Assembly (NCBI GenBank): GCA_945869195.1
Contig: CAMBNV010000004.1
Coordinates: forward strand, 186,001-250,000
From: Gemmatimonas phototrophica
Lineage (GTDB): Bacteria; Gemmatimonadota; Gemmatimonadetes; Gemmatimonadales; Gemmatimonadaceae
Length of the DNA: 64,000 nucleotides
Reading direction: 5' to 3'
Positions 50,219 through 58,937 of the stretch are shown piece by piece. Position numbers and translations under genes: made by a program. Positions within the stretch are counted from its first letter, which is position 1. Every line of letters begins with the position of its first letter. Below the pieces are notes generated by a model, which saw nothing but the letters and a program-made list of their open reading frames with translations, did not search any database and had not been told where the DNA came from.

Positions 50219-50581
50219 TTACGCGCCGCGAGGGGCGCGCACGACCTTACGCTCCTTGATACGCGCAGCCTTACCCGTCACGTCGCGGAGATAGTACAGC
50301 TTCGCACGGCGCACGGCGCCACGGCGAACGACGACGATCTCGGCCACCATCGGGCTGTGGATCGGGAAGATGCGCTCCACGCCGACACCGTTCGAAATCT
50401 TGCGCACGGTGAACGTCTCGCTGACACCACCGCCACGACGCGCGATGCACACGCCTTCAAACGCCTGCACGCGTTCCTTATCGCCTTCCTTCACGCGCAC
50501 GTTGACACGCAGCGTGTCACCCGGGCGGAACGGCGTAATGGGCTTCATCCACTCTTTTTGCGTTTCGATAAACGGATGCAT
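50219..50581 (-). CDS. rplS: 50S ribosomal protein L19
   Basis: A 120-residue L19. The ATG at 50581 follows GGAGAGAACT, a good ribosome-binding site, and gives the normal start [12 protein letters not shown]. Conserved parts are [59 protein letters not shown] and [19 protein letters not shown]. It lies at the interface of the two ribosomal subunits. The common partners rpsP, rimM and trmD are not upstream here; instead there is a 362-base gap and then a divergent peptidase gene, so rplS probably has its own promoter. Confidence 0.97.
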   Translation of the reverse strand: MHPFIETQKEWMKPITPFRPGDTLRVNVRVKEGDKERVQAFEGVCIARRGGGVSETFTVRKISNGVGVERIFPIHSPMVAEIVVVRRGAVRRAKLYYLRDVTGKAARIKERKVVRAPRGA

Positions 50582-50943
50582 AGTTCTCTCCGGGGCCAAA
50601 ACGCGCCCGGTTCAGGTGCTGCAGATCCGGCGGTACGACGTCGATCTGCCATGGAGCCGAAGCCCGGACAGCGAACGACACCAACACCAACGGTGCGAGA
50701 GGCCATGACGCAGACTGGGAGCGAAGTCCCCCGATCCGGAACCGACGTGGCATCGCCGCCCGGTATATTCCGGGGAGGCACAACAGTCTCGAAAGACCGG
50801 TAAAACACTATAGCTTCGCAAGATACCAGAGGAATTGGCGCTGGCGCTAGTGCCCCGCCCTCCCGTAGCGTTGGGCCATCATCCGTTTCGGCCTCCCCAC
50901 GCCTCATGCGGTTTCGCCGAACCTCCACCAGTGCCCCCCTCTC
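50582..50943. other. 362-base gap between divergent rplS and prolyl oligopeptidase genes
   Basis: This region should carry both promoters. Near 50805-50815 the minus strand has TATAGT, a fair -10 for rplS, without a convincing -35; the same patch reads ACTATAGC on the plus strand. I see no long inverted repeat and no supported gene. Long frames crossing it on the minus strand are antisense to the peptidase gene and are not credible. Confidence 0.35.
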
Positions 50944-53040
50944 GTGTCCTCTCCGCTCGAGCCCGCTCGCCCCGCTACGCCGCTGACCTATCCCACGACG
51001 CGGACGGTCGACCAGGCCGATAAGTACCACGGTACCCTGATCGCCGACCCGTTCCGATGGCTGGAAGACGACAGCTCGGCCGAGACGGCCGCGTGGGTGG
51101 CGGCGCAGAACCGGGTCACCTTCGGGTACCTGGATCAGATCCCCTACCGCGACGCCCTCCGCGCGCGACTGACCGAGCTGGTGGACTACCCACGGTACTC
51201 CGCCCCGGTCGTGAAGAAGCCCTGGCACCTCTTCACCAAAAACGACGGCCTCCAGAATCAGGCGGTCTATTACGTCCAGGAAGGCGCCGCCGGCGCACCG
51301 GTCGTCCTGATCGATCCCAACGCCCTCTCGGCCGACGGCACGACCCGGGTAGCCGGCCTGACGTTCAACAAAGCCGGCACGCGCATCGCCTACATGCTGA
51401 GCCACGCCGGCTCCGACTGGCAGCAGATTCGCGTGATCGATACGGCCACGCGCGAGCATCTGCCCGATGCGGTCGACTGGGTAAAGGTGTCCGGAATCGC
51501 TTGGCATGGGGATGGCTTCTTTTACAGCCGCTATCCCGCGCCCGACAATGCCGACGCCGCCTTCTCGTCGATGAACGAGGACCATCAGGTCTATTTCCAC
51601 GCGCTTGGCACGCCGCAGTCGGCGGACCGTCTGGTATACCGCGACCGCACCAACGCACAGCGTTTCCACACGGTCGGCACCACGGAAGACGAGCGCTTTG
51701 CCGTGCTCTCCGTGAGCGATCGCGGGCAGGGCAAGGATGGCAACGCGCTTCACGTGCTGGACCTCAGCGTGCCCGACGGCGCCTTTACCCCGCTGTGGAC
51801 CACGTTCGACGACCAGATGGATGTGCTGGACAACGTGGGCGATCAGTTCCTCGTGCTCACGAACCGCCACGCGCCCAATCAGCGCGTCGTGCGCATCGAT
51901 CTCGCCGCTCCGGACGAAGCGAACTGGGTCACGGTGATCGCCGAACGTACTGAGCCGGTCAGTGGCATGTCCACCGCCGGCGGGCGCCTGTTCGCTACGT
52001 ATCTACAAGACGTGACCACGCGCGCCTACGTGCATACGCTCGACGGCCGCGTGGAGCGCGAGATCACGCTGCCTGGCATCGGAACAGCCGGCGGCTTCGA
52101 TGGCGAGCACGATGCGACGTCGGTGTACTACAGCTTTACCTCGTTCACGGCGCCGATCACCGTGTATCGGTACGACATCGCGTCCGGGAATAGTACCCAG
52201 CTACGCGACGTCACCCTGCCATTCGACCCCACGCAGTTCGACACGACGCAGGTGTTCGTGACGAGTAAGGATGGCACCAAGGTGCCCGCGTTTATCGTCG
52301 CGCGCAAAGGTCTCGTGCTCGACGGCGCGAATCCCACGATGTTGTACGCCTACGGCGGCTTTAACGTGTCGTTGCCTCCGAACTTCAGTGCGATGCGCGT
52401 AGCGTTCCTCGAGCAGGGCGGTGTGTACGTGCAAGCCAACTTGCGCGGCGGCAACGAGTACGGCGAAGCATGGCACCAGGCGGGCATGAAGGAAAAGAAG
52501 CAGAACGTCTTCGACGACTTCGTAGCAGTCGCCGAGTGGCTGTTCGCGCACGGCTATACCAGCAGTGACAAGCTCGCGATCGCGGGCGGCTCCAACGGCG
52601 GCTTGTTGGTCGGTGCGCTCATGACGCAGCGTCCCACCCTGGCGAAGGTCGCGTTGCCGGCCGTCGGAGTGATGGACATGCTGCGCTTTCACAAATTCAC
52701 GATCGGCTGGAACTGGATCGCCGACTATGGATCGAGCGACGACACCGAGGGCTTCCGCTATCTCCTGGCCTACTCGCCGCTGCACAACCTGAACGACGGC
52801 ACGGCGTATCCCGCCACCCTCATCACGACCGCCGATCACGATGACCGCGTGGTGCCGGCGCATTCGTTCAAGTTTGCCGCGCGCTTGCAGCAAGCACATT
52901 GCGGCCCGAACCCGGTACTCATTCGCATCGAGACGCAGTCGGGACACGGCAGTTCGTCACTCACGAAGCAGATCGCCGAAATGGCCGACGAATACGCCTT
53001 CATGTTCGAGCATCTCGGCATGGAACCGACGTGGCGCTGA
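50944..53040 (+). CDS. Prolyl oligopeptidase family serine peptidase (S9A)
   Basis: A 698-residue cytoplasmic enzyme beginning at a GTG. An N-terminal segment (YPTTRTVDQADKYHGTLIADPFRWLEDDSSAETAAWVAAQN) and a seven-bladed propeller gate precede the alpha/beta hydrolase domain. Catalytic residues are Ser in AIAGGSNGGLLVGA, Asp in TADHDDRVVPAHSFKF and His in ETQSGHGSSSL, with QANLRGGNEYGEAWHQAGMKEKKQNVFDDF the usual active-site surround. It cleaves short peptides after proline. There is no signal peptide, unlike some homologs. It overlaps the next gene by 10 bases. Confidence 0.95.
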   Translation: MSSPLEPARPATPLTYPTTRTVDQADKYHGTLIADPFRWLEDDSSAETAAWVAAQNRVTFGYLDQIPYRDALRARLTELVDYPRYSAPVVKKPWHLFTKNDGLQNQAVYYVQEGAAGAPVVLIDPNALSADGTTRVAGLTFNKAGTRIAYMLSHAGSDWQQIRVIDTATREHLPDAVDWVKVSGIAWHGDGFFYSRYPAPDNADAAFSSMNEDHQVYFHALGTPQSADRLVYRDRTNAQRFHTVGTTEDERFAVLSVSDRGQGKDGNALHVLDLSVPDGAFTPLWTTFDDQMDVLDNVGDQFLVLTNRHAPNQRVVRIDLAAPDEANWVTVIAERTEPVSGMSTAGGRLFATYLQDVTTRAYVHTLDGRVEREITLPGIGTAGGFDGEHDATSVYYSFTSFTAPITVYRYDIASGNSTQLRDVTLPFDPTQFDTTQVFVTSKDGTKVPAFIVARKGLVLDGANPTMLYAYGGFNVSLPPNFSAMRVAFLEQGGVYVQANLRGGNEYGEAWHQAGMKEKKQNVFDDFVAVAEWLFAHGYTSSDKLAIAGGSNGGLLVGALMTQRPTLAKVALPAVGVMDMLRFHKFTIGWNWIADYGSSDDTEGFRYLLAYSPLHNLNDGTAYPATLITTADHDDRVVPAHSFKFAARLQQAHCGPNPVLIRIETQSGHGSSSLTKQIAEMADEYAFMFEHLGMEPTWR

Positions 53041-54047
53041 CCGCAGCCCGCCTCACTGCGCTCGCGCTGCTCGTTGCCGGTGCCGCCCTCGGCGTAGGAC
53101 TCGGCACCGGCGCGCCGACGCTCGCGCACCTTGTACGCGTCGAGACGACAGCGATCGAAGGGATGCCGGTCGGGGGCAACGAGGTCGCCTTCCGCCTCTT
53201 CAACATGCCCGACAGTGTCGCCGTGTATGGCACGCAGTACTTCCTGCCGTCGCGCGGTACGATCATCGTCCTGCACGGACTCGGCGCCAACGACGCGCTG
53301 TCCAGGCAGGCCGGCGACTCGTTACGACGCGTGACCGGCATGAACATTTTGTTCCTCGACCTCCGCGGGAACGGACGGTCGACGGGTGCACGCGGACGCA
53401 TCGGGCACGACACGCAGTACGCCGACGACCTCGCCACTGTCGTGCGTGAACTGAAGCGGGCGAATCCGTCTGGGCCGGTGTTGCTGGTGGGTGTGCGTCA
53501 GGGCGCCGGCACGGTGCTGGCGTTTGTCGCGCACACGAGTGATACCGAGCAGCCACGCGTGCAAGGGATCGCGCTGATGGATCCTATCCTGACGCTTGAC
53601 TCGCTGCAGATGGCGGGCACGCAGGACGGCGGCGCCTTGCAGTGGCACATCAGACGATGGCGCGCACAACAGCTGTTGAACGTCGTGGGCCTGCACTTTG
53701 CCGATCGGCTACCGGTGGCGTATCAGCGCACACAGCGGCCCGACGGACCGACCGCGCGCACCTTCAGCTGGCGCGCCATTCGCACCCTGCTGCCGGGAGA
53801 TCCGTGGGCCATCGCGAATGGCGCACCGATGCCGGTGTTGTTGGTGCGCCGAGAGACGCCAGACGCCGCGCCGCTCCGGCGCACCGACCGGCACGAGGTG
53901 GAGTCCGTGCCGGCCGAAGCGTCACTGTTTGCGTCGACCACGTGGCGCATCTTCGAACGGTGGACGGCGCAGTTCTCCGCCGACGCGGCGATCCGCGAGA
54001 ATATTCTGCCATACGTGCCGATCCCGCTCACCGATACGACACGGTAG
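53031..54047 (+). CDS. Membrane-anchored alpha/beta hydrolase-fold protein with Arg at the nucleophile position
   Basis: A 338-residue protein starting at the GTG at 53031, which overlaps the peptidase stop by 10 bases. One hydrophobic N-terminal segment (LTALALLVAGAALGVGLGTG) may be an uncleaved anchor. The fold is seen in GTIIVLHGLGANDALSRQAG (oxyanion HG), MNILFLDLRGNGRSTG and a nucleophile elbow LLVGVRQGAGTVLAF. The elbow is G-V-R156-Q-G where an active enzyme would have G-x-S-x-G; the codon is CGT, one base from AGT (Ser). LFASTTWRIFERW near the end has no clear catalytic His. It may be a pseudo-hydrolase; function unknown. Confidence 0.78.
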   Translation: MALTAARLTALALLVAGAALGVGLGTGAPTLAHLVRVETTAIEGMPVGGNEVAFRLFNMPDSVAVYGTQYFLPSRGTIIVLHGLGANDALSRQAGDSLRRVTGMNILFLDLRGNGRSTGARGRIGHDTQYADDLATVVRELKRANPSGPVLLVGVRQGAGTVLAFVAHTSDTEQPRVQGIALMDPILTLDSLQMAGTQDGGALQWHIRRWRAQQLLNVVGLHFADRLPVAYQRTQRPDGPTARTFSWRAIRTLLPGDPWAIANGAPMPVLLVRRETPDAAPLRRTDRHEVESVPAEASLFASTTWRIFERWTAQFSADAAIRENILPYVPIPLTDTTR

Positions 54048-54056
54048 CCCGACGCG

Positions 54057-55991
54057 TCACTTCGACGGAAACGGGCGCGGGGCCGGCAGGTCGTCCGCGA
54101 AGCGCCACGGCGACGCCCCGTCACGCGTGAGCTTCACGTTGGCCATGCGCGCGCGCACCATCGCGATCGGCATCGGTCCGCCCTGCAGCACCGCGTCATG
54201 GAACTCGCGGTCGGTCATCTTCTTCGACATCACCAGCTCCTTGTACAGCGCGCGCAGCTGCAATCCGCCCAGCATGTACGCCGCCTGATAGATCGGCGAG
54301 TACGACCCGTTGAACGATCGGCGCACTTCACCCTCGGCGTTGGCGCGCTCGAACGGCACCTTATCTACCACGTATTCGATGGCCTGCTCCGGCGTCATCT
54401 TGCCCAGATGGAAGCTGAGCGAGAAGACGATGCGCGCACTACGATGCATGCGCCACGCGAGCGCCCCGAGACGGTCTTCCGGCGTGACATGGAAGTCATG
54501 ATCCCACAGGAACATCTCCCAGTACAGCGACTGCCCTTCGTTCCAGAACGGCGTGGAGAACACGCGACGATGCGCGTTGTAGCGCGCGGTCATGAACCCC
54601 TGTAAGTGATGACCAGGGTTGAGTTCGTGAAACACCGTCGCGCGCGAGAAGAACGGGTTGTTGCCGCGCATGCTCATCAGCTTCTCTTCGTCGGTCATGT
54701 CCGCCGTGGGATACGACACGAGAATCAGATCGCCACCCAGGAAGAAGGGCGACACCCGCTGACGCTCGGGCGCCATCATCTCCATGCGCCAATCTTCGCG
54801 CGCTAACGCGGGAATGGTGACCCAGTCGTGCTTCGCAAAGAACGCGTCGGCTTCGTTCGCCAGATCGCGAATGAGATCTGGCTGCTTGCCTGGCTCGACG
54901 TACATGTTCTTCACCTTCTCCATCGCCGCCTTCCAGTCGTCGCCGAGTCCCAGCTCGCGCGCCGCTTTCTTGGCTTCGGACAGACTGAACGCATACTCCT
55001 TTTCGGCGATCGCGATCAGCTCATCGGCCGAATACGGAATCATGGCGTGGCGCAGATCGACGGCGAGTCCTGCGGCGCCGATCGGATCCCCGACAATCGG
55101 CTCGTTGGCCGCAGCCGCATTGCGCGGCGCCTGGGCGGCACCAGCGCCAGCCGCCACGACCGGGGCCGGCTGAATGCCGACGATTCGCGTACGGATGGTG
55201 GTCGCGTAGCGGCGCATCGCCTCATCGAGCTTCTGATACGGATTGGTGGCCCACCACGAGAAGAGCGGATCGTACCCGTTGTAATAGCGATACCACACGC
55301 CGACCGTGTTGCGGATCTGATCGAGCTGATCGGCGGCGCGATTGCCGACCGTGCGGGACACCTTGGGTGCCACCGCGCGCGGGGCACGCGGGGCACCGTT
55401 GGCACTGTCACCGGCGGGGCGAGCCGGGGCGGGCTCGAGCAGCGCGCGCAGACTGTCCACCATTTTGGTGACATCGGCCAGCGTACGGGCCGACGCCTTG
55501 GCGTCGATGGTCTTGAGGTCGCGCCGCTCGTCCTGCAGTCGCAACACGCGATCCGCGAAGGGCAGTAACGGCAGCATTTCCATACGCTGAATCGTCTCGC
55601 GATCCATCAGCTCGAGCTGATAGCGCAGATGATTCTCGAGCAGCGCGTAGTCGGCCTTGGCCTCCTGCGAGAGCTTGTCGAACGCGAGCTCGCCCAAGCG
55701 CGCCCGCCACGACGTGTAAAAGGCGCGGGTGCGGGTGCGCTGCGCTGGCGAATCAGGGGCGTCGTAGCGTCGCTGAAGCACCTGCTGATCGGATGCGAAG
55801 CGCGCGATGACATCGGCCATCTCGCTGGTGCGTGCCGACACGAGCGCACCCAGGGCGGGCACACTCAACGCCGGATCGGTCGGGAAATTCTGTCGCGTGG
55901 TGGACTTCACGCCGCCGGGCTGTGCCGACAGCACCAGCGGAATCGCCAACAGTGAGGTAGCGGCCAGCACAATGCGCAACGAACGATTCAC
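54057..55991 (-). CDS. Exported DUF885-family metallopeptidase-like protein
   Basis: A 644-residue protein with a signal peptide (IVLAATSLLAIPLVLSAQ). The DUF885 zinc-type motif is present as HELNPGHHLQG near residue 455, followed by WNEGQSLYWEMFLWDHDFH with the candidate third ligand, and CPEDRLG-like HVTPEDRLGALAWRMHRSARIVFSLSFHLGKMTPEQAIEY. A helical N-terminal half includes an Ala/Pro-rich low-complexity insert (PAPARPAGDSANGAPRAPRA). Members are thought to be zinc carboxypeptidases or dipeptidases, but few have been tested. It converges with the preceding hydrolase-fold gene with 9 bases between stops. Confidence 0.87.
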   Translation of the reverse strand: MNRSLRIVLAATSLLAIPLVLSAQPGGVKSTTRQNFPTDPALSVPALGALVSARTSEMADVIARFASDQQVLQRRYDAPDSPAQRTRTRAFYTSWRARLGELAFDKLSQEAKADYALLENHLRYQLELMDRETIQRMEMLPLLPFADRVLRLQDERRDLKTIDAKASARTLADVTKMVDSLRALLEPAPARPAGDSANGAPRAPRAVAPKVSRTVGNRAADQLDQIRNTVGVWYRYYNGYDPLFSWWATNPYQKLDEAMRRYATTIRTRIVGIQPAPVVAAGAGAAQAPRNAAAANEPIVGDPIGAAGLAVDLRHAMIPYSADELIAIAEKEYAFSLSEAKKAARELGLGDDWKAAMEKVKNMYVEPGKQPDLIRDLANEADAFFAKHDWVTIPALAREDWRMEMMAPERQRVSPFFLGGDLILVSYPTADMTDEEKLMSMRGNNPFFSRATVFHELNPGHHLQGFMTARYNAHRRVFSTPFWNEGQSLYWEMFLWDHDFHVTPEDRLGALAWRMHRSARIVFSLSFHLGKMTPEQAIEYVVDKVPFERANAEGEVRRSFNGSYSPIYQAAYMLGGLQLRALYKELVMSKKMTDREFHDAVLQGGPMPIAMVRARMANVKLTRDGASPWRFADDLPAPRPFPSK

Positions 55992-56436
55992 AGCGGACTC
56001 CTGCGGGTCGGGGAGGCGCTGGCCGAGGTGCGGCGCAACGCAAACGGTCTCACTCTGGGAACGCCATCATTCTCGTCGACAGCGCGGCCCAGGACGTCGT
56101 CGAGGCCGCGGTCAGCGCCAGTGCCGTGAGCCTGGTCAGCCCGGGACGTTGGAAGGAAAGCATCCCGGAATGTTCCGGCCGCGTTGCGCCGTTGGCAAGC
56201 ACGGGGCTGGCGAGTGGCACGTAGCCCTGCCGACAGCCCCGGCCAACAGCCCGCCACGCAACCCGCGCACTCCCCACTGAAGGGCCCGTACCCGCCGTTA
56301 AACGTTGTCCGCGAGTCCGATGCACGTCATGTTTCCCCTGCCTCCGCCAAGGTGCGTTGGCTCTCCCCCCAGAACGGCACCCGCGGAAGGCCATCTGCAC
56401 CGGCGCGGTGACGCGCTGTCCGAGGAAACAGTACGC
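55992..56436. other. 445-base gap between divergent DUF885 and decarboxylase genes
   Basis: No gene is supported here. The only regular element is the inverted repeat CCGGAA-TG-TTCCGG at 56165-56178, which could be an operator for either divergent gene. No good promoter pair stands out. Minus-strand frames in this gap lack family resemblance. Confidence 0.3.
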
Positions 56437-56973
56437 ATGACAACGCCCGCTCGACCAACAACCTCATGGCCTGACGACATCTTCGCGCACTTCAAGCGCG
56501 TGAACATCCGTCAGGTCGCCTACGTGCCCGATGCGGGACACACGCGGCTGATTGAACGGTGCATCGCGGATGCGGACATTGCCGACGTCGTGCTCACCAC
56601 GGAAGAGGAAGGTGTGGCGCTCGTGACGGGCGCCGCGCTGGGCGGACAGCGTGCGGCGCTGTTGATGCAGAGCAGCGGCGTGGGCAACTGCGTGAACATG
56701 TTCTCGCTCCTGTCGGGATTCGGCGTGCCGTGTCTGTTGCTCGTGACCATGCGCGGCGAGTTCGGGGAGTTCAATCCGTGGCAGGTGCCGATGGGATCCA
56801 CGACGGAGGAAACGCTGCGATTGAGCGGATTCCTCACCTATCGCGTGGAGTCGGCCGAGGAGGTGGACGAGATCGTGGGCGCGAGATGCGACATGGCGTT
56901 TAACGGGAGCCGACCCATTGCGATCCTGTTGTCGCAGCGCATGATCGGCCGCAAGCAGTGGGTGGCGAAATGA
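56437..56973 (+). CDS. TPP-dependent decarboxylase, alpha (PYR) subunit, sulfopyruvate/phosphonopyruvate-decarboxylase-like
   Basis: A 178-residue protein equivalent to the N-terminal pyrimidine-binding half of TPP decarboxylases. The ATG at 56437 follows GAGGAAA. Conserved features are VNIRQVAYVPDAGHTRLIERCI, the TPP-activating Glu in VLTTEEEGVALVTGAALGGQRAALLMQSSGVGNCVNMFSLL, and LLVTMRGEFGEFNPWQVPMG. Split alpha/beta subunits of this kind are found in sulfopyruvate decarboxylase (ComDE) of coenzyme M synthesis and in relatives of phosphonopyruvate decarboxylase. The substrate here is unknown since no coenzyme M or phosphonate genes are adjacent. It overlaps the beta-subunit gene by ATGA. 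Confidence 0.85.
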   Translation: MTTPARPTTSWPDDIFAHFKRVNIRQVAYVPDAGHTRLIERCIADADIADVVLTTEEEGVALVTGAALGGQRAALLMQSSGVGNCVNMFSLLSGFGVPCLLLVTMRGEFGEFNPWQVPMGSTTEETLRLSGFLTYRVESAEEVDEIVGARCDMAFNGSRPIAILLSQRMIGRKQWVAK

Positions 56974-57590
56974 GCGCGATCAACGAGGGGCCGTTGTTGG
57001 AGCGTCGCGGTTTTGTCCGTGCCCTGTTGGTCGATCGCGGCGCGTTGATGGTCGTCAGCGGACTCGGCTCGGCCACCTACGACGTCGCGGCGGCCGGCGA
57101 CCATCCGCTCAACGTGTATCAGTGGGGCGGTATGGGCGGCACGATGATGATCGGCCTGGGCCTCGCCCTCGCACAGCCGACGCGTCCGGTGGTGGTGATC
57201 ACGGGCGATGGCGACGCGCTGATGGGCTTGGGCAGCCTCGCGACAATTGCGGTGCAACGTCCGGCGAATCTCTCCATCGTTGTGCTCGACAACGGGCGCT
57301 ATGGCGAAACGGGGATGCAGGCGAGCCACACCAGCGGTGGAGTGGATCTGGTGGGCGTCGCTGCGGCGTGTGGGTTCGCGGAGTCGCGTATGATTGATGC
57401 GACGGGCGACGTGTCGGGTCATATGTCGGCGGTGCGGACGCTGCTGCATGCGGGCGCCGGACCGGTGTTCGTGCGCGCGCGCATTTCGTGTGATGAAGTG
57501 CCGCGGGTGCTGCCGACGCGCGACGGGCAAGCGATCCGCTTGGGGGTGGAGCGGGCGTTGCGTGCGGAGAGCGACGCGTCGAGCCGATAG
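56970..57590 (+). CDS. TPP-dependent decarboxylase, beta (PP) subunit, sulfopyruvate/phosphonopyruvate-decarboxylase-like
   Basis: A 206-residue protein equivalent to the C-terminal diphosphate-binding half of the same enzyme. The start is in the ATGA overlap. The metal/TPP motif is VVVITGDGDALMGLGSLATIAVQRPANLSIVVLDNGRYGETGMQ (GDG-x24-28-N). VYQWGGMGGTMMIGLGLALAQP precedes it, and a short C-terminal domain with PVFVRARISCDEVPRVLP follows. With the alpha subunit it would decarboxylate a 2-oxo acid bearing an acidic or phosphonate/sulfonate group. Both halves look intact, so the enzyme is probably active. Confidence 0.85.
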   Translation: MSAINEGPLLERRGFVRALLVDRGALMVVSGLGSATYDVAAAGDHPLNVYQWGGMGGTMMIGLGLALAQPTRPVVVITGDGDALMGLGSLATIAVQRPANLSIVVLDNGRYGETGMQASHTSGGVDLVGVAAACGFAESRMIDATGDVSGHMSAVRTLLHAGAGPVFVRARISCDEVPRVLPTRDGQAIRLGVERALRAESDASSR

Positions 57591-57733
57591 CGTTGAGTGG
57601 GAGCGTTGTCGCTGAGGCGAACTGCGTTGGACACTGCGGGCACGGAGGACAACAGCCTCTGGGGCCTCTGTGTTTACCACCGGTACACCCGCCCTCGTAA
57701 ATCACCATCGGCGGCCGACGTCGCACGCGAAGC

Positions 57734-57761
57734 GCGCTGTGCGCTGTGCGCCGTGCGCTGT
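57734..57761. repeat. Four tandem 7-base copies at the end of the Ig/propeller lipoprotein gene
   Basis: GCGCTGT is repeated four times in a row, the third copy having one T-to-C change. The last base lies in the stop codon of the minus-strand lipoprotein gene. It is probably a replication-slippage product with no assigned role. Confidence 0.9.
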
Positions 57762-58906
57762 CAGCTACCAGGCGCGCCGGTGTACACGAGCACCCAGCGA
57801 CCGGGCTCGGCCTCCACGACCGCCGGATCGCCTCCGGTGAGCCCCAACGATCGCGGCGCACTCCAGGTCACGCCATCGGTAGTGGCGGCGTACCAGATCG
57901 GGGTGCCGTAGAAGCGCAGGGTACTTCCCACCGCCACCAGGTTGCCGGTCCAGTTCACCGTGGCGGTGCTGGGGATGTCGGCCACGCGGGTGAAGGTGAG
58001 GCCGTCGGCACTCACCGCGTGATAGGCGCCCTCCTGCGGGGCGCCGATGGGTGCGGTAAGGTGCCACTGGCCGTTCCAGCGCAGCACCGCGCAATCGACA
58101 GCATTGCGCCCCGGATTGAACCGGTACCCCGGTTCCACGGTGTAGTTGAAGCCATCGGCGGACGTGGCGCTGCAGAAACCCAGCGTCGCGGCGGTGGGGC
58201 CTTCGGGCAGCACGCCACAGGTGAAGTACAGCCGCAGGGCGCCGTCGTCACGCACCGTGATGGTGGGGTCGAAGGGGCGCTGGTAGCCGGCGGGGAGGCC
58301 CGTGACGGTAAGCGTTCGCGGCGCGGACCAGCTGCGGCCGCCGTCGGTGGAGACCGACGCGGCCACCAGGTCGAACGCACCGGGGTCGTCGAACGGAAAC
58401 CACTGGAAGACCGCCACCAGTTGCCCGCTGGCTCGGCGGGTCAGGCTGACCACGCCAGCCTGACGCACGAAGGTGGCCGCCGTGCCGAAGCGGTCGGCAT
58501 CGACGCCCACGGCGATCTTGAGATCCTGTTGCCAGGGCCCCTGCGTGCTCACGACGCGCAGCGTCACCGGCGCACTGGTGACCGAGCCGGCGCCGTTGCG
58601 CACCACCACGTCAATACGGCCCCCTTCGGCCATGGAGCGCGGTGTGAAGACGTAGTTGGCCGCGGTGGCGCCGGCAATCGCCTGCCCATCGCGGCGCCAC
58701 TGGTATGCGAGGCGCGCGCCGGTGGCGCTCACCGTGAACGTCCACGTGGCGCCGACAGGCACCACGCGGGGCCTCGGGTCGACCACGATGACCGGCGCGG
58801 TGTCGACCGATGCCCCCGTCGTCGCGTCGTGCCCGCCATCGCAGGCGAGCACCGTCGCAAAGACCAGCGGGATTATCGGCAGGCGGCGGGATCGTTGCGG
58901 ACACAT
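57761..58906 (-). CDS. Lipoprotein with Ig-like domain and sialidase-type propeller
   Basis: A 381-residue protein with a lipoprotein signal (LPIIPLVFATVLAC, Cys near residue 22). Residues 35-115 are an Ig-like fold (VPVGATWTFTVSATGARLAYQWRRDGQAIAGATAANYVF). Residues 125-375 show five-bladed propeller features of the sialidase/GH43-like type: AASVSTDGGRSWSAPRTL (Asp box), DPTITVRDDGALRLYFTCG, AVLRWNGQWHLTAPIGAPQEGAYHAVSADGLTF and WYAATTDGVTWSAPRSLG. No catalytic acid/base can be named with confidence. Its substrate is unknown, possibly a glycan. It converges with the decarboxylase genes. Confidence 0.82.
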   Translation of the reverse strand: MCPQRSRRLPIIPLVFATVLACDGGHDATTGASVDTAPVIVVDPRPRVVPVGATWTFTVSATGARLAYQWRRDGQAIAGATAANYVFTPRSMAEGGRIDVVVRNGAGSVTSAPVTLRVVSTQGPWQQDLKIAVGVDADRFGTAATFVRQAGVVSLTRRASGQLVAVFQWFPFDDPGAFDLVAASVSTDGGRSWSAPRTLTVTGLPAGYQRPFDPTITVRDDGALRLYFTCGVLPEGPTAATLGFCSATSADGFNYTVEPGYRFNPGRNAVDCAVLRWNGQWHLTAPIGAPQEGAYHAVSADGLTFTRVADIPSTATVNWTGNLVAVGSTLRFYGTPIWYAATTDGVTWSAPRSLGLTGGDPAVVEAEPGRWVLVYTGAPGS

Positions 58907-58937
58907 GGGCGGAAGGATGGGGGTGGGTCGGCGCGCG

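Noticed and set aside
50545-51870. A 441-codon minus-strand open frame
   Set aside because: Antisense to the prolyl oligopeptidase and crossing the rplS start; no domain.
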